Shown: one piece after another, positions 53,190 through 56,665 of the stretch | Numbering within the stretch: position 1 is the stretch's first letter | Layout: every line of letters begins with the position of its first letter | From: JANOYJ01 sp963792485 | GTDB lineage: Bacteria > Pseudomonadota > Alphaproteobacteria > Rhizobiales > Rhizobiaceae | Length of the DNA: 56,665 nt | Direction of reading: 5' to 3' | Assembly (NCBI GenBank): GCA_963792485.1 | Contig: CAWBWL010000005.1 | Span: forward strand, 1 to 56,665 | Notes under the pieces: generated by a model | Told to the model about the DNA's origin: nothing | What the model saw: the letters and a program-made list of their open reading frames with translations, nothing else | The model's database searches: none | Position numbers and translations under genes: made by a program

Positions 53190-54110
53190 TCAGCGGGCAA
53201 AGAAGCTTCGTATCCATTGCCACGACAGGAACCTGGGCTCCTCGCGGACAAGGCGCATGCCGAGGTGGTCCGGCGGCGCGCCGACTGCGCAGCCGCCGCT
53301 CTTGGCATCCCTGATGAACGAAGTCATGTAGGCGCGGTGCGCGCCTTCCACGACGCGCACGCCGCAATTTTCGACCACAGAAATGACTGCGCCGTCAGCC
53401 GAAAGCGTTGATCTTGTGTAGCAGGTGCTGGTCCATTCCCAGACATTGCCGGACAAATCCATGAGACCGTATTCGTTCGATCCAAAAAATCCTGAAGAAT
53501 GCACGACGGGGTCCGGCTGCCTGGTTTTGGCGCTTTCCGTATCATAGCGGTTGATCCAGCGCCGCGCCGGACCGGATGCATCCTGATCGGGCCCGATGGC
53601 ATCATCGGCATATTTGTCTCCCGCCAGCGCCGCCCATTCCTGATCGGTTGGCAAGCGCCAAACGTCGCCGGTTTTGTTGCTGAGCCAGACACTGTACTTT
53701 TCGGCATCAAGGAAACTCACCCCAGTTAGGGTCAGGCTTCCGGAAGGATCAATCGCATGGTCGAGCGCGTCGCACGCGCCGTCAGCGATGCATAGGCTGT
53801 ATTGCTGCTCGCTGACTTGATACTTCATCACTTCGACAGGCCGATGCAGTGTCAACGGCTGCAACTGGCCATCCACCGGCAAGCCATTCAGCTGAAACTC
53901 GCCGGGGGTCCGGTAGGAGACGGAATTCGCAAGCACGGAAATTGTCTGCGGCGCAGAAAAGTCCGGGGCAGATTGTCGGGGAGTGAGATTCCATGTCACC
54001 GCCGCCACAATCAGGGCGGCGGCGGCAAACTGCAGAAGGGGCGAGGTGCGCGACGCTGGCGCAGCGCTTTTCAGTGTCGTCAACATGCGCATCGCTCCCT
54101 GCATTTCCAT
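53190..54110 (-). CDS. nirV: NirV, formylglycine-generating-enzyme-like protein
   Basis: 306-residue SUMF1/FGE-family protein that typically follows nirK. A membrane anchor or signal is at about residues 23-45 (LLQFAAAALIVAAVTWNL). The sulfatase-modifying core has YSLCIADGACDALDH, VWRLPTDQEWAALA and the C-terminal LSGNVWEWTSTCYTRS and DHLGMRLVREE, as in NirV/NirK partner proteins. Its role in NirK maturation is unproven. The ATG lies six bases after the nirK stop. Confidence 0.9.
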   Translation of the reverse strand: MEMQGAMRMLTTLKSAAPASRTSPLLQFAAAALIVAAVTWNLTPRQSAPDFSAPQTISVLANSVSYRTPGEFQLNGLPVDGQLQPLTLHRPVEVMKYQVSEQQYSLCIADGACDALDHAIDPSGSLTLTGVSFLDAEKYSVWLSNKTGDVWRLPTDQEWAALAGDKYADDAIGPDQDASGPARRWINRYDTESAKTRQPDPVVHSSGFFGSNEYGLMDLSGNVWEWTSTCYTRSTLSADGAVISVVENCGVRVVEGAHRAYMTSFIRDAKSGGCAVGAPPDHLGMRLVREEPRFLSWQWIRSFFAR

Positions 54111-54116
54111 CTCTTG

Positions 54117-55220
54117 TCAGTTGGTGACCGGCTTCGGCGCCTCGATCTGCTTCATCAAATCATCATCCCATGTGCCTTCAACCTTGAAGTGCGCCGTCGC
54201 ACCAAGCTCGACGGCCTCAATCAGATTGTGGTTCACATAGGCGTAGATGCCCGGCTGCAGGAATGTGTACATCGCCGCGCCTGCTGAACCGCCGCGGATG
54301 AACCAGGTTTCGTAGTCGCGGTCAGGCGCGTTGATGAATTTGCCATGCTCCCAGACATAGTCGGCATGGCCGCCGATCAGATGCGGGCGCGTGTCGCGGT
54401 TGGCCTGCGAATGCACGATCATAACGGTCTCGCCGACCTTGGCCTTGAGGGCGTTGTCGCCGGTGAGCGCGCCAGCCTTGCCGTTGAACACCTCGTGCGT
54501 CGGGATGAGGCCTTTCATCACCACAAGCATGTCGGCATAGGCGTCGCCGGAGGATTCATAGGACTTGAACTTGCCCTCGGCATCGCGCGGCATGTAGAAA
54601 TCATTCTCGCCGATATAGACAATCCTGTCATATTTCAGCGCCTCGCCCTTCTCATTCTTCAGGCCGTCGCGTGGCAGGATCATGATCGCGCCGCTCATGC
54701 CGGACACGACATGCCAGGGGATCATGGAACCGCCAGGGGCGCAATGATAGACAAATGTGCCGGTGCGCGTCGCCTTGAAGCGCAACTTCACCTGTTCACC
54801 CGGATTGATCAGCGTCAGCTCTCCGCCGCCCAGCGCGCCGGTGGCAGCGTGGAAGTCGATATTGTGGGCGAGTGTGTTGCTCTCGGGATTGATCAGCGTC
54901 AACTCGACATAATCATCCTGATGAACGACCATCAGCGGACCCGGCACGGAGCCATTATAAGTCATGGCATGCAGGGTCGTGCCCTCGTCATCGATGACGA
55001 TGGGCTTTTCCTCGATTGTCATTGTGAATTCAATGAGCTGCGGGCCGGAAGCCGCCACTTGTTCGTGCTCGTGAACAAAGGGTGGCGCAACGAGCGGGAT
55101 TTTCTTCCGGGGCAGTTTTTCGATGTCCGCCTCAGTCATGGCGGCTGAGAGCGCCGGTTGGACAGCGAGAATTCCCGCAGCCGCTGTCCCAAATAGAAGT
55201 GCTTCGCGCCGGGTGAACAT
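54117..55220 (-). CDS. nirK: Copper-containing nitrite reductase NirK
   Basis: 367-residue periplasmic enzyme reducing nitrite to nitric oxide. A Tat-like N-terminus (FTRREALLFGTAAAGILAVQPALSA) is followed by two cupredoxin domains. Type 1 and 2 copper ligands are in SNTLAHNIDFHAATG, GTFVYHCAPGGSMIPWHVVSGM and ANRDTRPHLIGGHADYVW. The ATG at 55220 follows GGAGACAAC. An Fnr/NnrR-like box lies 66 bp upstream. It is co-transcribed with nirV. Confidence 0.95.
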   Translation of the reverse strand: MFTRREALLFGTAAAGILAVQPALSAAMTEADIEKLPRKKIPLVAPPFVHEHEQVAASGPQLIEFTMTIEEKPIVIDDEGTTLHAMTYNGSVPGPLMVVHQDDYVELTLINPESNTLAHNIDFHAATGALGGGELTLINPGEQVKLRFKATRTGTFVYHCAPGGSMIPWHVVSGMSGAIMILPRDGLKNEKGEALKYDRIVYIGENDFYMPRDAEGKFKSYESSGDAYADMLVVMKGLIPTHEVFNGKAGALTGDNALKAKVGETVMIVHSQANRDTRPHLIGGHADYVWEHGKFINAPDRDYETWFIRGGSAGAAMYTFLQPGIYAYVNHNLIEAVELGATAHFKVEGTWDDDLMKQIEAPKPVTN

Positions 55221-55285
55221 TGTTGTCTCCTTTGCCGTTTCACGTGAGCGTTGGCCAAATCTATGCCGTCCCCAGGGGCATCTCC

Positions 55286-55299
55286 TTGCGCTGGAACAA
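55286..55299. promoter_or_regulatory. NnrR/Fnr-like box upstream of nirK
   Basis: TTGCGCTGGAACAA. It shares its left half TTGCG with the 52211 site and ends CAA, giving TTG-N8-CAA. It is 66 bp before the nirK ATG, a usual activator distance. The right half is degenerate, so binding is probable but not certain. Confidence 0.6.
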
Positions 55300-55421
55300 A
55301 TTCCGCATCGAATCCTGCTTTCGATTATTTCCACCAAATCCTTGAATCGACCGCTGCCCCTTCATACGTGTTGATCGCGCGGCCCGAACGGGTGGCCGCA
55401 CTGTTGACGAGGATCTACGAT

Positions 55422-55838
55422 ATGCACACATCCGCACTGATACGTCCGGCTTGGACGCCGGCGACGATTGCGCTGATGGTGGTGGGCTTCATGGTGTTCT
55501 GGCCGCTCGGCCTTGCCATGCTGGCCTATATCATCTGGGGCGAACGGCTTGACGGTTTCAAGCGCGATGTAAACGCCGCGACAGACGGCGTGTTCCGCTC
55601 CTTTAAAGGCACGACCGGCGGCTACAAGGCTCATACCGGCAATGTCGCCTTTGACGAATGGCGTGAAAAGGAAATCGAGCGCCTGAACGAAGAGCGCCGC
55701 AAGCTCGACGAGATGCGCGCGGAATTCGAAGAGGAACTGCGCGAACTGCGCCGCGCCAAGGACCAGGAAGACTTCGACCGCTTCATGGCCAAGCGAAATG
55801 GCAGGCGCGGCGGCTCGGTGCCGGACATCACCGGCTGA
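55422..55838 (+). CDS. DUF2852 family protein
   Basis: 138-residue protein with one strong hydrophobic segment (TIALMVVGFMVFWPLGLAMLAYIIWGERL) and a long charged coiled-coil helix (REKEIERLNEERRKLDEMRAEFEEELRELRRAKDQEDFDRFMAKR), matching DUF2852, common in Rhizobiales. The ATG at 55422 has GAGGA upstream. It is divergent from nirK. Function unknown. Confidence 0.85.
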   Translation: MHTSALIRPAWTPATIALMVVGFMVFWPLGLAMLAYIIWGERLDGFKRDVNAATDGVFRSFKGTTGGYKAHTGNVAFDEWREKEIERLNEERRKLDEMRAEFEEELRELRRAKDQEDFDRFMAKRNGRRGGSVPDITG

Positions 55839-55940
55839 GTTGGTACAAAAAATAGCAATGCGGTGAACTTATGCGCTGGCGGAAACGCCGGCGCTTTTCT
55901 TTATCCACACAGCGCGGCGAATCATCTATTTGCAGCGCGA

Positions 55941-56665
55941 TGGTCTTTGGCTTTCTGCGCACCGCGCTCACAAACCCCCAACCGCTCAATCTGGAGCGTC
56001 CGCACGAGGTTGCGGGCCGGACGCTGCATTTGCGCATCATCGAGAACAACCGCGCCAAGCGGCTGACGATGCGCATTGACACGGGCGGACGGGGCCTCAG
56101 GATCACAGTGCCGCCCGGACTGCCAATGCGCGAAGTGGATGAATTCATCCTGCGCCATCAAGGCTGGTTGGAAACCAGGCTCACCAAATATCCGGACCGG
56201 CCGAAGCTGCGTCCGGGCGTCAAGCTGCCAGTGCGCGGGGTCAACCATGCGCTGCTGCATGAGCCCGCCAAGCGCGGGTCGGTCGAACCGGGGCATGACG
56301 AAGATGGCGCCTATCTCATCGTGCATGGCGACCGTCTGCATTTCGGCCGCAGACTTGCCGATTTCCTCAAGCGTGAAGCCAAGCGCGACATTGAGCCGAT
56401 GGCGCTGATTTTGGCTGGCAAGACAGGTCGCAAGGTCAAGTCGGTCAAGTTCAAGGACACATCCAGCCGCTGGGGCTCCTGCTCATCCGACGGCAACCTC
56501 TCCTTTTCCTGGCGCATCATGATGGCGCCGAAGCCGGTGATCGCTTATCTCGTTGCGCATGAAGTGGCGCACCTGACCGAGATGAACCACGGGCCGAAAT
56601 TCTGGCGGCTGTGCGGGGAGCTTTGTCCGGAGATGGAGAAGGCCAAGGGCTGGCTGAAGCGCAAC
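55941..56665 (+). CDS. YgjP/SprT-like zinc metallopeptidase (runs off window end)
   Basis: Partial gene, at least 241 codons, open to the last base. The zinc site is HEVAH in LVAHEVAHLTEMNHGPKFW, with the downstream histidine as third ligand. The conserved RWGSCSSDGNLSFSWRIMMAP precedes it, as in the DUF45/YgjP (M48-like) family. It begins MVFGFLRTALTNPQPLNLE at 55941. Function of the family is unclear. The stop lies outside the window. Confidence 0.88.

Overview
This window is about 56.7 kb of GC-rich chromosomal DNA. It most likely comes from an alphaproteobacterium of the order Hyphomicrobiales (Rhizobiales), free-living or plant/soil associated. Supporting evidence is an frcR-frcBCAK sugar locus of the Sinorhizobium type, the cysG-DUF2849-cysI-cysH-DUF934 order, tandem PmtA phospholipid N-methyltransferases, DUF2852 and DUF1330 proteins, an RpoH-like promoter before dnaK, and an ACC deaminase beside a nirK denitrification cluster. 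No rRNA, tRNA, CRISPR array, insertion sequence or replication origin was seen.

Layout. 1-3.3 kb: a small alpha/beta-barrel gene, a secreted trypsin-like protease with five 49-residue FG-GAP-like repeats, then a truncated second copy of the small gene's 3' end. 3.4-10.75 kb: a LacI regulator and a CUT1-type sugar ABC transporter (binding protein, two permeases, ATPase) with a zinc-type dehydrogenase and a sugar-phosphate isomerase/epimerase; two LacI-type operators lie before the binding-protein gene. 10.75-13.8 kb: preA-VOC-preT. 13.9-20.1 kb: fucU-like gene, ROK regulator and the divergent frcBCAK operon, in which the FrcA ATPase carries an extra helix-hairpin-helix domain and an Ala/Lys-rich linker. 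20.2-26.1 kb: an EamA transporter, a ferredoxin and the assimilatory sulfate/siroheme operon. 26.3-31.5 kb: a SnoaL-LuxR regulator, an ArsR-SRPBCC-DHFR cassette flanked by diverged copies of the end of a BTLCP protease gene, and phaZ. 31.7-37.8 kb: DUF1330, pyrF, FMN reductase, two pmtA genes, dnaJ and dnaK. 38.1-40.6 kb: EF-hand protein, CDF-like transporter, nucleotidyltransferase-like protein, Gfo/Idh/MocA oxidoreductase. 40.7-49.7 kb: the translation block infC, rpmI, rplT, pheS, pheT, interrupted by a PepSY/two-component/methyltransferase operon between infC and rpmI and by a DUF4160-DUF2442 pair between pheS and pheT. 49.8-55.8 kb: an esterase, acdS, pseudoazurin, a Crp/Fnr regulator, DUF1858, nirV, nirK and DUF2852. 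The window ends inside a YgjP-type metallopeptidase gene.

How the genes work together. NirK reduces nitrite with pseudoazurin as likely electron donor. The Crp/Fnr regulator probably controls both through TTGCG-type boxes, one a perfect inverted repeat between the pseudoazurin and regulator genes. The cys operon makes siroheme and reduces sulfate to sulfide. The two sugar loci are classic regulator-plus-transporter units.

Quality caveat. Five genes (lacI, the dehydrogenase with two shifts, cysH, the isoprenylcysteine-methyltransferase-like gene, pheT) carry single-base frameshifts. Because pheT is essential and each repaired length is an exact codon multiple, at least some of these are probably sequencing or assembly errors rather than real pseudogenes.
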